This document shows, piece by piece, positions 34,747 through 48,900 of a DNA stretch of 64,000 nucleotides (position 1 is the first letter of the stretch; the number at the start of each line of letters is the position of its first letter). Made by a program: the position numbers and the translations under genes. The stretch spans positions 70,690,712 through 70,754,711 of the forward strand of contig NC_077224.1 in the NCBI RefSeq assembly GCF_024763615.1, written 5' to 3'. The notes below the pieces were generated by a model, which was not told where the DNA came from, searched no databases, and saw only the letters and a list, made by a program, of their open reading frames with translations. Source of the DNA: Phlebotomus papatasi. Its lineage: Eukaryota; Arthropoda; Insecta; Diptera; Psychodidae.

Positions 34747-34976
34747 TAGGGGAAAGTGCCCATGCTTGATACCATTGGAAGCTTTGTAATGAATGACTAT
34801 TAAATGTTTCCTATGTTTCTCAATAAACGTGACTTCGCAATATATTTTAAAAACTGGCCACTTTCCCATAGTTTTTAAAATATGGTTGCGATGAGTCACA
34901 TATATATATTGTGAAACATAGAAAATTTAGTCATTACGAAGCTTCCAATGGTATCAAGCATGGGCACTTTCCCCTA
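34747..34976. mobile_element. Palindromic MITE with about 38-bp ends
   Basis: TAGGGGAAAGTGCCCATGCT and AGCATGGGCACTTTCCCCTA are perfect inverted ends, and the match continues through TGATACCATTGGAAGCTT. It is non-coding. The GGGGAAA ends recall those of 37449-38474. Confidence 0.82.
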
Positions 34977-36125
34977 CTGAAATTTTCCAGGCTAAACGCA
35001 GTAAAGAAAAAATGGAACTATGGTACAGTAGGAAATGTCATGCCCCTGGTACAGTCTATTATACACCTTTTAGATTTAGAGTTTATGTCAAGAAAATTTC
35101 ATTAAATCTAAATTCACATTTTTTTTATTTTAGATTAGAATTAGAACGTCTCGCATAAAAAATACAAAGCATTATCAATATCTCTCTATTCCACTTTTCG
35201 TACTTTTCTTCTTTTTTCTTTAGCATCACAATAAACCTAATTTACAGTTCAATCAAATTTGGTGCCAAATAATATGAATTTAGATTTGTTAAAATTTTCC
35301 TGATCTAAAAAAGTGTCTGAGGCAGAAAAAATTATAATTTTATTTCCAAAAATTGCAATTTTCATGTGCAGAAATGCAAAAATAATCCAATTTGATTTTA
35401 TTTTCAAGTGTTCTTTTGATTCTGAGAATTTTCCCGAATGAAACTATTTTTAGAAATTTAAATTTTTGTATCAAATTTCAAATATAATTTCCCAAGTTCA
35501 ATGCTGTCACCGCTGGTAGCGCTGCTGTCTGTTAGAAGAAATTGAAATGTCAGTTAAAATATACACACAGGCCCCCAGAAACAAAAGTGATCAAAAAATT
35601 GCTGTTTGGCTGTATTAATTTATTGCGCTATTTATGCTGATTTATTTGTTGATTTTATTTGTTTATCACGTGTTCCAATGTACATTTTCCTGAGGAACAT
35701 GTTTCAACCGTGATTTTAAGTGATTTTCCGTGCTTTCCCCGCTAAGATTGTCGTGGAAAAGTGCCCTAGAAAGTTGATGGAAAAATAAATGATGCCAAAT
35801 CCGCCATCACAAAAACAAAATTTATATGGGAAAATTATTGATAGTTTTTTGACCTTTTGAGGCATTGGACGGGGTCATTGACTGCTGTGGAAACTTACCT
35901 GGGTCATTGGCTACAATCTCCGCAGGGTTTTGGGGAAGCCGGATGGAGAGAAAGTGGTAAAAAGTGCTGAAGAAATTTTGCTCTGTGGGAAAGTTGTCTT
36001 GCAAGAAGTGCGTCAAGAATTTTTCTCAGTCGCCATGTTGTGCAAAAGTAAATTAATTTCTTGCTAAATCTTGTGATTTCCCGGACTTGGGAATAAGTGA
36101 AAAACAGTGGGGAAGAGTAGGGAAA
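34977..36125. other. Intergenic and cramped 5' region
   Basis: 35060-35322 holds a weak inverted repeat of the AAGGTGTG/TTTAGATC family. 35550-36125 is the likely promoter and 5' untranslated region of cramped. No further gene seen. Confidence 0.4.
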
Positions 36126-36978
36126 ATGAAGACGGGGACAGAAATCGCGAAAAAAGATACTCCCGCGGTGGTGGATGTGAATGAGAAAGAGAAGAAGCAG
36201 GAATCTACAAGTGAGGATTCTGCCAAGATCAATGTGAATGGATTAAAGGTGAAGATTGTGGACAATGAGAGGAAACCAACACCATCCAACTACAGCTATC
36301 TCCTGCAGATTGAGGTAAGTGGTAGATTATTTTAGAATCCCTCTAGGAATCCTTTTGAACTTCATTCCAATTCCCCGGTAGAATCTACCTGGGACGGCGG
36401 GAGAGTTGCTGGGCAGTGTAACTTTCTCGCCAACTGGGGGTCCGGACAGTGGACATGCTGTGCGCACAAGTGCCAGAGTCATCCAAAAGATGCGAATGGA
36501 CACAGCCAGACCCCCAACTCCGCCTCCACCAGAAAAGAAGGACAAGTCCAAGGAAGAGACTGTTGTTCCCAAACCAACTCCTCCTCCTCCTCGTATCAAT
36601 CGACCTGTCTGGAGTAACATGGAGAGGAATATATTCTTCGAGGCTCTCAATGAGTACGGTCGAGATTTCGATGCCATCACACATTTCATGAATCACAAGC
36701 TCAAGAGGAAGCAACCTCTGGAGCAGCCCATGTACAAGATGGTCCAGGTGCGTCAGCTGTACTACCAGACCTTCCACAAAATCTCCAAGTACCTTAAATT
36801 CTCAGACGGTAAGTCAGTATTCTTCCCATTACCTTCAAAATACATTTTTCCAGATTCTTTGTCCTTCTACGCAGAGAATGTATCCCAGAGGATGTTCTTT
36901 GTTCCGAGAAACAAAGAAGATGCTCTCATGCAAGAGAAAAGTGGAGGGAGTGCACTAGTATGTGCTACTCTTGAATAA
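36126..36978 (+). CDS. crm: Cramped short isoform, SANT-only, via alternative last exon
   Basis: Exons 36126-36314, 36382-36808 and 36854-36978. The alternative acceptor TTTTTCCAG at 36845-36853 joins in the same phase as the main exon 3. It adds about 41 residues beginning DSLSFYAENVSQRMFFVPRN and ends at TAA 36976-36978, giving 246 aa. AATAAA at 37027-37032 follows by about 50 bases. The product would keep the SANT domain and lose everything after it. Supported by phase, acceptor, protein-like composition and polyadenylation signal; not by transcript data. Confidence 0.45.
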
Positions 36979-39900
36979 TTAATTGCATTTTTTAATTATG
37001 TTGATTTTTCATTTTATTTCCACTGAAATAAAAAATTGAAAAAAATGCTCGGGGAAATTGGGGCTTTTTTTGTAATTAATCTTTCGCACAATTAATTCAA
37101 AGATAGAAGTTTTTTAAGTGAGGAAATTTATGTTAATTAAAGCGCCTGAACCAAATAATAAATTATAGTTTTTTATTCAATTTTAATTCTTTTCATCAAT
37201 TCACAAAACTTTTTAACTTTAGGGGAGACCGGGGCAGTTATCCAGCAAATGATTTTTTTATTTTTTTTTTAATTTGTGAAAACTATTTAAATCAGAAAGA
37301 AAAACAGGACGGCTTCAAATGTTTCGAAAATCAAACAAAAATTGGAAGAAAATGTAAGAATAGTTGCTTAGCTCGCAAAATTCCATTGTTAAGCTAGACT
37401 ATTCTGGATAAGAGGTTGTATTTATACTTATTTTTAGCATGTTCCAAATAGGGTAAAGGCTCATAATTTGGGACAGTCTGCTTGTAAGCATCGATGTTCT
37501 AAGTTTGAAGTGCGATATTTTCGATACTAATTGACTTTTTTTGTTACTCTTTTCTCAGAAGGGTTGTTTAGAAACTTAGCAAGCTATTATTTATCGTCTT
37601 ATTTTTACTAAAATTAGTTTTAATACGTTTAAAAATGAATTGATAGAGGTGAATTTGGCTCTTATTTTGGACAACTTGTTTATTAATTTGGCCAACTTGG
37701 CTGTAATTTGGACAGCTAATCCGCCTCAATAGGATGCCCATTGTTCTTCATTTGATGAACCAATCTTACCAAGTCCTCTTCCTGTTCATGTAAGGGAAAC
37801 GTAGAATGTCACAAGAAGCCCGGAAACTTTCCATATCATTCATTAAAGTGGGTTGACTTCGGTACTCCAAGTACGTGCGGATTCGCTCATTCCCTGGCCT
37901 TTCCAGGAGCCTTTCAAGGCATTTCTCGCTATATCTCTTTCGTAGAGATGATTCTCCTTTGTTTCTCCAGGCATTTGTCTAACCTAGTCATCACAAAAGC
38001 TAAAACTTCGTAAGAAAAACATGAGAAAAACACCTGTCCAAAATAAGGAATGTCACCTCACTGGTAAATGTCTTAAAAAAATCCCATTTTTCACACGAAA
38101 AATCTAATTCACCAGGCCGATCTCACTTCAGGTCAAATGTACAAATCATTAATATCACTCAAAAAAGCGAAGAAACATTGCAAAGAAACCACAGCTAAAT
38201 AAGACTGAAGTAAACACGAAATTCTGTCATATTTCTCGTAAGCAATTGCTCACACTGAATTTTCAACAAAGCAATTTCAACTCAAATTATATTCAAAATT
38301 TTACGTATTTAGTGTTAAAATCTTCCAAAAAGAACAAATATTAATATAGAATTCATTATTCATCAAATATTAGAATAAAAATCCATCATTTTAATCAATT
38401 TATTTTTAGTGTCCAATTTTATCCTCAAATTGTCCAAAATAAGAAACTGGAAAAAATTATGAGCCTTTCCCCTATGTTCTTTTATGTGTTTTGTTGTTTT
38501 TTATTAAGCAAACAAAATATCCTTTATGATATGTTTTAAAATCTATCAATAGGGGAGACTGGGGCAAAAAGTCACAAATCGAAAAATTCAAAATTCAATA
38601 TCTTCCATGGTAAAAAAGATAGCGGCTCAATTCTTTTTCTATATATATAGCCTCCATGGACCTTCTTCAATGTCGAAAGTTTCTTAAAATTCGAACAAAG
38701 AATTTAGAAAATAAAAAATATCGAAATTTTTAGCCCTATTTTTGAAATATTTTCCTTGCAGAAGATAACAATTATTACCTACTTATTTTCCAAAATTGAT
38801 GGACTGGTGAATATTTTCTAAATAATTTGGATTTTTTGAATACGAATCCGCTATCTTTTTTAGAATTTCACAAAAGTTCTTTTCTCAAGAAATCCTTTTA
38901 TTAAAAATGGCCACTTGGGGTAAAAAGTAACAAAAGGTATAGAGCAAAAAGTAACGAAAAAGCAAAGCAATTTCTGATGTCTCACGGCGAAAAGAAACGT
39001 CATTATTATGTTTCGTCGCTTATTGTTTGCATTGGTCAAACGATTTGTAGTCTTTTGTGTGTTTTTTTTTCTAAAATAGATTGAAAAGCGCTTTTATCGT
39101 TTTCTCACTTTTCCTGCAAAGAAAACGGTGTTTTACAAAGATGTAGATGAACAAATTTTCTATGAAAATATGTCCACAAAGAATTTTTTCAAATTTACGG
39201 AAGCCTGTAATAAAGCGAATCAAAATATGATAATACCCAATGTCTGGTACTATTTGCCTCAGCATTTTTGAGAATAGTCACAAAATTACCTTTTAGAAAT
39301 TGGCTCGATAAACGTATTTCCTTAGAAAATAGAGGAAAATTACTTTCACAAAAATGTAGAGCGGTAAATTTCCTATAAAACTGTGCTAATTAGAAATTTT
39401 TGAAGCGCTCGAGTAGTTTGTAAAAAAATAAAATATCCGTTTTGCGACTTTTTGCCCCAGTCTCCCCTAAAAAAAAAATTTGAACCTCATGTGTCCAGAG
39501 GATTATCGGGCACGTAAAGGAGAAGAAATTTTCCCATATTAAGAAATAAATCGGTTCAGCAGAATTGGAAATATAGACACCTAAGTATCATAAAACTGTA
39601 AAAACGGTTTTGCCTAGATTCCAGGCCCAAAAACAAAATGAAATCAAAATGATAACTATTTTTGTAAATCATTTGACCCTAGAAATAAAAAAATAGCATG
39701 AGAACCCAGGGACAAAATCACTGTTGCATAGAGTGTTATCGATTCGTCAAATTTTGCCCGAGTCTCCCCTATTTCTTTTTTATTTTTAATGGCATACTGC
39801 TTGTTCTACTGCAGATGTTATCATGTATTTATAAAAGATGACAAAATTAAAATAATAATGTTACATAGTTCCGGAAGCCACGCCCACTCATGTCATTGGA

Positions 39901-42900
39901 GAATATCGAGAATATATTTAAATAAACGCGTAAGTTGTGAAAAATATTGTATTAGAATTATTACAAAATATTCGTAGCTTAAATCTTGTTGATGGCGTGG
40001 TCTATTTTTATTAGTGGGCGGCACCTTTCAATTCTCTTCTTTGATTTGTCGTTACTTCAGAAGGGGGCGTGGTCATTTTTAGTCATTTTTAGCAGATTCT
40101 GATCAATGTAGCATAAAGGAAAGTTACATCAATCTATAGTTTTGCTTTAAAAATAATATTTCAAGTTGAAAAATATTTAATTTTTTTTGCAAAAATTCTC
40201 TAAAACCGTTTGTCATTTATCGTGACACTCTGTGTGGGACACATGTGGGACTTAATGAGATAACTGTGCAATTATTAATTCATGCTTATAATCTTGCACA
40301 ATTCTCTTCCACTCTATCTCTGTTCTGTTTACAATATCAAACAGAATACAGCGCAGTTGGACTTTTTAATCTCTTTCCTTTTAGATTGTTTATTTTTTTC
40401 GGGGGAGAAAAAAAAATGTTTTCATAGTCTAGTCTGCGCTGAATCGATGATTCAGATGAAGAAAATTGAATCGATAAAATGTGTTTTTGCAGATGTTCGT
40501 AAATATGCCCAGGAGCTGTATGCTCTGATAAACTATGGGGAGATGCGTCGGAAGTTGATATTTGTGAATGAGAAAGCTTGCATGAAGCTGAGGGAGCTTG
40601 TTTATCGTGGATATGTGACAATTAGGGAAAAGGGCAAGAATATCCGGATAAAGACACCATCGTGTCGGGCTCTGAGGAAGCTCAATCAGCTGGAAGAGTG
40701 GCAGGAGGAGATTAAACTGCCACAGAGAGTGGAGGTGTCTCTGGTGCCGGCAAATATGGAATCTTGGGGAAGGGTACAGAGTATTGCCCAAAATCCAAGG
40801 GTTAGAGCATCAGTTCCGCTACAGAAGCGTGTTCTGAGTGTTCTGAAGTTGATGCAGAACAAATGGAGGAGTCAGGAGATTAGATTGTGCTCAAGAAATG
40901 TCACCACTCAGTGCCATAGCAGTGGCACAAAGTCCAAGACTTGCAAATTGATGCAGCAGCATCAGCAGAATGAACTGAAAGTCGAATTGATGAATGCTGA
41001 AAAACTTCTGTGTTTTGCTCCACCGGCCAAAACTGTCATTCACAGGCCAATGGTCAATCTCACAGAATTCAGCAGTAGCTACAACATCTGCCTGAATTCC
41101 TATGAAGAACGGATTGGGGCAACAGTTCGGGGGGAATCACTTTTTCCGGAAAAATGGCAGACTCATAGGGAATTTGTGAGGGCACAGAAGCGTCAGAGGC
41201 ATGACAGTGGCAGTGACAATAAATCACCGGATATGAAGAAATCCCGTGGTGGAACAGTTCAGACTACTTCAGAGTCAGAACCATCTTCCTCGACAACAAT
41301 TAGCATCCAGACTATTGATTTCTCAGTGATTACCAATAATCAGGATTCTAATCTTCAGCCGTTGATTGAACCTCAGGATTTAGTGGAGGAGAAAAAAGTG
41401 CCCCAGGAGGAGTTGCCGGTGAAAGTTGAGTCTGCCCAACCTGCCTCCAAGACTGTCCAGGAAGTGACTGGTAACAAGAAGAAGAGGGAGCCAAAGTGGA
41501 ATCACAGGAAAGATACTCCAACGACAAATAGGAGCTTCACGAAGTCCTTTAAGCCACTGATCAGCGAAGAGGTCGTGCGGAAGATCAAGGAGGGCTGGAC
41601 CGTTAATAATGTCTGTGACATGACTTTTGGGGATCTCTACGTGATGTTCGGGAGTGACTTTAAGATTACACTCGAATACCGATGGGTGGATCCTCCGCCA
41701 AAGGTAAGATTAACTTTCTATTAAATTATATCATTTGCATCCTAGGGTAAATTAAGGTAATTCAGAACTTGGTCCAAGTGGGAATTTTTCGCAAATTCAA
41801 ATGGAAACAGAGAATTTTTTCCTTCTTTAACTTTAGACAGTTTATTTTTGGAGAAAAATGCAAGGGGTAACTATAAGGAATCAGAGTGGCTCGAGTTCCC
41901 GGGTCATTGATAAAACATAGATTCTCCGGGTTCCCCGAAAGAATATGTAAGAGTTCTTCGAATTCTCTGAAATACATATGGATTCCCTCTGAGTTTCCTG
42001 ACTAAAGGGACAGATAATCCTAACCGGCTTATGTAGCTGAGATTCTTAACGTGAGCTAACTCGGAAAGCATGCAAATTCGATTTAGAGCTGAAGTTGGTG
42101 GACGCCATTTCATTATATTGAATCAAATTTGTGAAATTATACAAATTTTGTATTTAACTCTTTCGCGTCACACTTTTATTCAGCAAGTGAATTTATGTAA
42201 AATTGAGTTTTTCCTAATGCTTTATGATCAAATATAATAGTTCAGAGAGGAAAAAAAAATTCCATTGCGTGAAAACTCGGAAAAACTCCGGGTCATATGT
42301 GACCCTATTGTCCTCAAGGGAAGTATACATACCATTTTCAAAATCTATATCACGGGCTTTCTAAGAGTTTTTTTTGCTTGAAGTTATTAATTTGGCTAGA
42401 ACCATGGCAAATTGCATTATTGTGATGAACACTGTACTCCTGGTGTTCAAGGAATCTTCCTGTGTAATCCCTTGAACAGTCTCTGTCACAATATTTTGAA
42501 TGGTATTTGGCAAAAATAAACTTATCTACATATTTCGTCAGTTAAATCAGCATTTGTCGTAACTTAATTTTTGCGATTTTGGGATATATAGGATATATAA
42601 TACATATTTAGAATCAGCGTAATTTTGTTTATTAAACTCACTTGAGAAAAAGAAACTTTTATAAGCCCATTAAAATTTATTTTAAACAAAAATTATCGTA
42701 AGTGCCCTTAATTAATAAAAATTTATCAGAATTTGTCGTAACTTCCATTTTTGGGGAAGTTACGACAAATTTTCATACAAAATTTTCTCTAATCAGCATT
42801 TGCCGTAACTTCTTTTGCTTGTTTGCGGCGTTTGTAATTTGCAGCAAAAATTTAATATTTCTCATTAAAACGTTCACAAACTCTTTCATATATTCAAACA

Positions 42901-45900
42901 CAGTTCGAATACTGCAACATTAAATAATTTTAATTCGATATTTGTGAGAAAAAAGTGAGAAAAACTCTCTGCCTATCTGTCATTAATTCAAAACAAAACA
43001 AATAACGCGGCGCACAAAATTTATTCCATAACATTTATGAAATAAAACCTTTAGGGACAGGGATAACAGTTTAATTGACTAATTTAGTGAAATAAAGGCA
43101 CTCATTGTCACTAGAGTAATTAAAATTGATATAATGTGTTTTTGAAAATTGTTGTAACTTCCAAGATCTCCATACATTGGAAGTTATGGCTTTATAAACG
43201 ATGGAAGTTACGATAAAATCTTATTGTGTTTCATCGTACATATATCTCAATATCTCAGCTTTTAAATCATTTTATAAAGATTTTCTCAAGTTATCTTACA
43301 GTTTATTAGTGCCACTTTTATTATTTTGACTCAAAAGTATTGCGGGGGCATTAGTACCCGACAAGTATTGCGGTATATTCGGGGCTCATTTTTAAGGAAA
43401 ATAAAGCTGAACTGAAAATTTCGTCCCCTGAAAAGTTGTCAAAAGGAAGTTACGACAAATGCTGATTTAACTGACGAAAATTTATTCACACACAATACGA
43501 TTACACAATATGGGACGCTTGCACAATACTCCAAAATATTGCAAAATCTGTTATAATTCATCAGATATAAGATGAAATGTCCAGGAGCAAGATATTTTCC
43601 TTCTGTTTTTCACAAAGAAAAACAATGTCCCACCTGTCCCAACTACATTGTTGGAACGTAAACACTTTCATAAACTTTTCCATTGCCGACAATAGGGTCA
43701 TATATGACTCGGAAAATTCTACGCGATTTTCTAGAAAATTGAGAGTATAGTTTATTATATCAAAATATACAATATACAATCTTTGGATATTCTATTTTGT
43801 GTTCCTAAAGAACTTTTTGCTGAAAAAAATAAATGAATATAAAAATTTTGAAAAAGAAAAGTCATTTTACAAAGTTCGAAATTAGTGATTTTTGATCTGA
43901 AATATTTTCTTTTTCTGAATTTCTGGAGTCTTGAGAAAATTAGTCAAGAATCTTACATCCTTCTATTATGATGTCGTGCACAAACAGATAGATTTCAATT
44001 AATGTAAATAGTCAAAAAAATTGTTGACGCAAAAGAGTTAACAATAAAGATCAGCACTTAATTTATCTAAAATTAGCCAGAAATATGAAATAAATGTTAA
44101 ACAAAACGAATAAACAACAGTCACCTCATTGTGTTTTTCATTGGAAAACATGGTCGATCGATGAAAAATTCGATGGTGAAAAGGTACACTTTTAATTTTT
44201 CTGAGAAATTAACAAATAAAAATTTGTGAATATGAATGGATTCTTGCTCTATTTGGAGCAAAATTAACTAAATAATGAAATTGGTATAGAAAATATATAA
44301 ATATAATAATTTGGTACTGTATTTATCACGAAAACAATGACGTTTCCATTTGGAGTAGCGAAAAATTTCCATTTGGAGCAGGTTTTGAATTAGCTTAATT
44401 TATCCTATGTCAAGAGGTAACTCATAAGTAATTGCAGTAGCTCCGATATCCGAATATATGGGTTTCCCGTAGGTTTCCTAGGTCCTCGATAGGTTCCCTA
44501 ACCCTTGCCATTCATCTACAAATATTCTCAAAAGAACAGCAGCTAATGCTTCGAATTGACAAGACTCTTGATTTTAATAGAGATGTTAAATTAAACGTCA
44601 GGGAGCCATCTTCTCAGAGCCATGATTTTTTATTAAAATATGTAGAGCAAGTCAAAAAGGCACTGGAAGCCTTTTGTCAGTCAATACGATTTCAATTCAT
44701 CTTATGAAATAATTCTCCATTGAAATAGGACATAATTGAAGATCTTCCACGGATTCTCATTGGATTTCTCTACATTTTCTCCTTACGGAAATAATTTCAA
44801 GATGGCGGTCTTAGAGATTATTTATTATAGTTTTTTTTTTAATTTTCTCAAAAATGGCTTAAACGATGATAAAAAAAGTGCCACCGTTGGAAAGGCCTTG
44901 AAATTCTCTACATATTAAATGAATAAACAATTGTACTATAATATTTGAAAAATTACTAGTCGAGGAAATTGTATTTGTAGTTTGGAAAATCGGTTTTTTC
45001 TTCAATTGCATCATTAAAAATAAAAATGAGTAAATCTTGTCAAGTTGAAAAAAAAACCAAACGTAATATCTTTCCTAAAAGGTGGAATCCACTGATAATC
45101 CAACGGGACAGGAGGGAACTGATATTACTGCAGCTTCTGTGGAAAGCCACTCAGGTGGTCCGGTGAAGATGGAACCTCTGGAAAGTGAAGATTTTAGTAA
45201 GTTGATGACGGAGAAACCCTGTCTTCCGGGCGATAGAGAGACAGAGACTCTACTTGGCAGGAAACTGAGTCAGTTGCTGTTGATCTCAAGTATGATGGAC
45301 AGAACGGGACGTCGGAGGACAACATGTAGTTGTGGTCACATTTGCGACAAGAGCTTCAAGGTGAGGGAGAGCGACAGCAAATTGTTCAGCAATGATGGGG
45401 CTCTGTTCAAGCATCCGGTGGTGCCTCCGAGGAATTTCCCAGATTCTTACAGGTACATCAATGTGATGCGCAACAATAGGGCTTTTCGGTGGCTCAAGCC
45501 AAGATCCCATCGAAGTGCTTTCCCTTCGCGCCAAGTTGTCGTTCAGAGGATTCTGCCACTGCAGCCGGGAGTAAAGCCCAGCTATGTTACTGCCAGTGTG
45601 GACTATGAGGAGCCCCCATCGCCTCCCTCAGTGTCAACTTCTGCTCAGACCACAAAGTCAAAGTTCACGAGTGTCACTGCAAAGACTTCTACTCCAACTG
45701 CCACAGTCACTTCCAAGACAGCTCAACAGAAGGCGGAGATGCCCAGGATTGCGGAGACATCACAGACAAAGGCTGAGGAAGCGGAGAAGAAGGAAGAGAA
45801 GGAGGTAGAGACGATTGCTGAAGAAGTGCTGAAGGAAGAGGCAACGGAAGAGGATGATTTCAATATTGAGGACAATCCGGCCATCAGGAGCATCATGGAA

Positions 45901-48900
45901 CTCTCACTGCCTTCCCTGAGGTTCGGAGATAATGACGACAGCAGACTTATGGGGGATGGTAAGTCATTTTTGCCTATTTGTACTCAGCAATTTTTATTTA
46001 TTTATTATATTATTTTTTATTTAATTCTACGAGACAAGGATTATGCCCAACGGACAATAATTTTTGTTTTGTAAACATATTTTTGACATTTCAATGAGAG
46101 TGATATGGGATCTTTCATAGGAATTTTGAAAAAATGTTTACAAACAAAAGTTATTGTGCTCTTGGCATTAGAAGCCAAAAAAAAACAAAAATTTACAGAA
46201 AGTTAATAAAAATTATGTCTCATGTAGTCGAATAGCAATTCCTTAATTTAATTTGATTTATATGATTTTGAATTAAAGCCTCTAAATATTGCAAAAGATT
46301 TCGTCAAAATGGAGTATTTTGTAATAATGGGCTTGATAAAAAAACTTCAAAATGCTCCATTTTGACGAACATTTTAAAGATATTCACTTCACTTTGTGGA
46401 AGAACATTTTTTTTATAGCGGCCCACGGTGGTTGAACACCTAAAAAGAAAGTTCAGGATGTACTCACTAAAAGAAGCCCTCAGATTCGAGCTTTTCACTG
46501 ATCATAGAAATTTATATTTTTACATTTTTTTTAATGTTCTAGCGTGTCCTTTCCCTTAATTGAACTCTATGGTTATAATACTTCAATATATTATAATAAA
46601 TTTAAATTATAACACTTGCGTGATGGTTATTGGACAGCTTTCAGTGAGTTTTTGTCAAACGGTGTCGTCAAAATGAATATCATTTTCGATTTTTTTCATT
46701 TTTGAGATTTCCCGGGCGGACATTTTGTCCTTAGACGAAAATACCTTTGAATCATTCCTAATAACGGTTTTTCAAGGTCAAAGGTTAAAAAGACACTAGA
46801 GAGTGCATTTATCAAGCGAATGGGGTCATGTTTGGGCTCATTGGAAAGGTCTTGGAATTTCCCACAAAACTGAACCAGTTCCAATAGATTCTGAGCAGGG
46901 TCTTAGCCGATAACTAATTTTTATCCGAAAATCGATACTTTTAAAACAATTTTGGAGGATATTTTGAATGATATATGAATCGGTTCAAATCGGTTGAGAA
47001 CCGATAAATGGTAAATGATGTGAAACTACTTCTGAGATATATAGAATTTAAGTCACGACTTCGAGCATTTCGCAAAGCCTGGGACGCTTTGCCACCCCTT
47101 TTTTTGTACGTAAGTGACCTTTCAGCTCGGGTTCTACTGGACCGATTAAATTCTTCATTAAGGAAAATGAACGAATTGAACGATCATCAATTTTTCAGAA
47201 GTGATGAAGTTCGTAAAACCCACATCAGAAGGCACTGTAGTCTCAAAATTTATACTCATTGCGTTAACGAATTTAAAAAAAGACTAGAAACTAGAATTAT
47301 AAACGGCTTTAACCCTTTAACGACGAGACAGTTTTTGCTGACCGAAAATCAGCAATAAAAATAAAACCGATAAACAAAACTTGTGAAACGTCTTACATCT
47401 AACCTTCGAAAAGCCAACAGAGTCTGATTCAGTGTATTTCTTGCCTCTATGAACGATAGGTACAAAAATAGCCAAAAAATTTAAGTAATTTTTCTGACGA
47501 TACCAATGACTGATAATTTTCACGCTAATGAAAAATATTATGTTTAACACTTCGTAGAATCCTAATTAAAAGCGTTACGGAGGGACCAAGTGACAGCCGC
47601 TGCCATTTATCGGATTTTACATAATATTTTGATATTTTTACTTATATTTAACACTTGGAAGGACCCTAGTGGCAGCCGCTGCCAATTTAATTTTCAATTT
47701 TATTCTTTATAGTGAAGAATATATTATTTCGCCTGGAGACCCGATTGAATGCGTGCAGAATTTATCTGGCTATTTTTTCGTTATAAAATTTTTAATAAAA
47801 ATTTAATTTTAATGTAAATATATTGCAAAAACAAAAAACTGCACTCGGAAGGACCAAGTGGCAGTAGCTGCCATATGCATTTTATATGGCAGTTTGACGT
47901 TCTGCAGATGTAATTTTCTTGATTGTTAGTGTATAAAAGCCTTAAAAGAACAAATTGAAAGTGTTTTTGCAAATTATTGAGAAGAATTATGGGAAATATT
48001 GAATTGGGAAATATGTATGAAATATGAATAATTATGGGAATTATTCAATTTTTCTCTTATTTACCAAAGCTCAAAATCCATTTTGTTAAGCGAAGTTAAT
48101 AGAAAATAGTTAATACTATTAACTATTGTTCATATGTAGAATTTTTGCTTTGAAAAATAAGAGAAAAATTGAAACATTCAAAGGCTGCCGCATTCAAAGG
48201 CAGACCACTTTCCCTGACGCCATGATTCTGATAAAAATGAAAACATCGAATGGTTAAAAATCTTTAGATACAGTACCCAAGCAGGTGAAATTTCTGATTC
48301 AGACACCAGAAAAGAACTGACTGAGGCTCCGAATGTTAAAATATATGTAAAAATATTAAAATATTATGTAAAATCCGATAAGTGGCAGCGGCTGCCACTT
48401 GGTCCTTCCGTGACACTTTTAGTTAGGGTTCTTCGAAGTGTTAAACATTCGGAGCATCAGTCAATTCTTTTCTAGTGTCTGAATCAGAAATTTCACCTCC
48501 TTGGGTACTGTATCTAAAGATTTTTAACCATTCGATGTTTTCATCTTCATCAGAATCATGGAGTAAGGGAAAGTGGTCTGCCTTTGAATGCGGCAGCCTT
48601 TGAATATTAGGTGAGATTCTTAACAATCTCACCTACTATAATCCTAACAAAATCTCATGTCCTCCGATTGGCCCCAAACTTTGCCAGAATGTGTTTTGAC
48701 ACTTCCTGATCACGAATATATGGATGGCTAAAAACCGTTCCCGTCCGTCCGGCCGCTCTTTGGAGCTTAATAGCTCCTAAACTAAAAAAGATATCGACTT
48801 GCGGTTTTCGGCAAAGGTTATATATCGGGTGAAAATTGCAACTTAGTGCATTGACCCCCCACCCCTCCTTCTGCCATTTTGAATACCACCCCTTTTTCTG

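Larger units (their letters stand above)
37220..39771. mobile_element. crm: Outer inverted-end element in cramped intron 2
   Basis: It starts TAGGGGAGACCGGGGCAG and ends TTTGCCCGAGTCTCCCCTA, about 17-bp imperfect inverted ends. Two other inverted-end elements lie within (37449-38474 and 38550-39469); the inner 38550 element has nearly the same ends. Confidence 0.55.
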
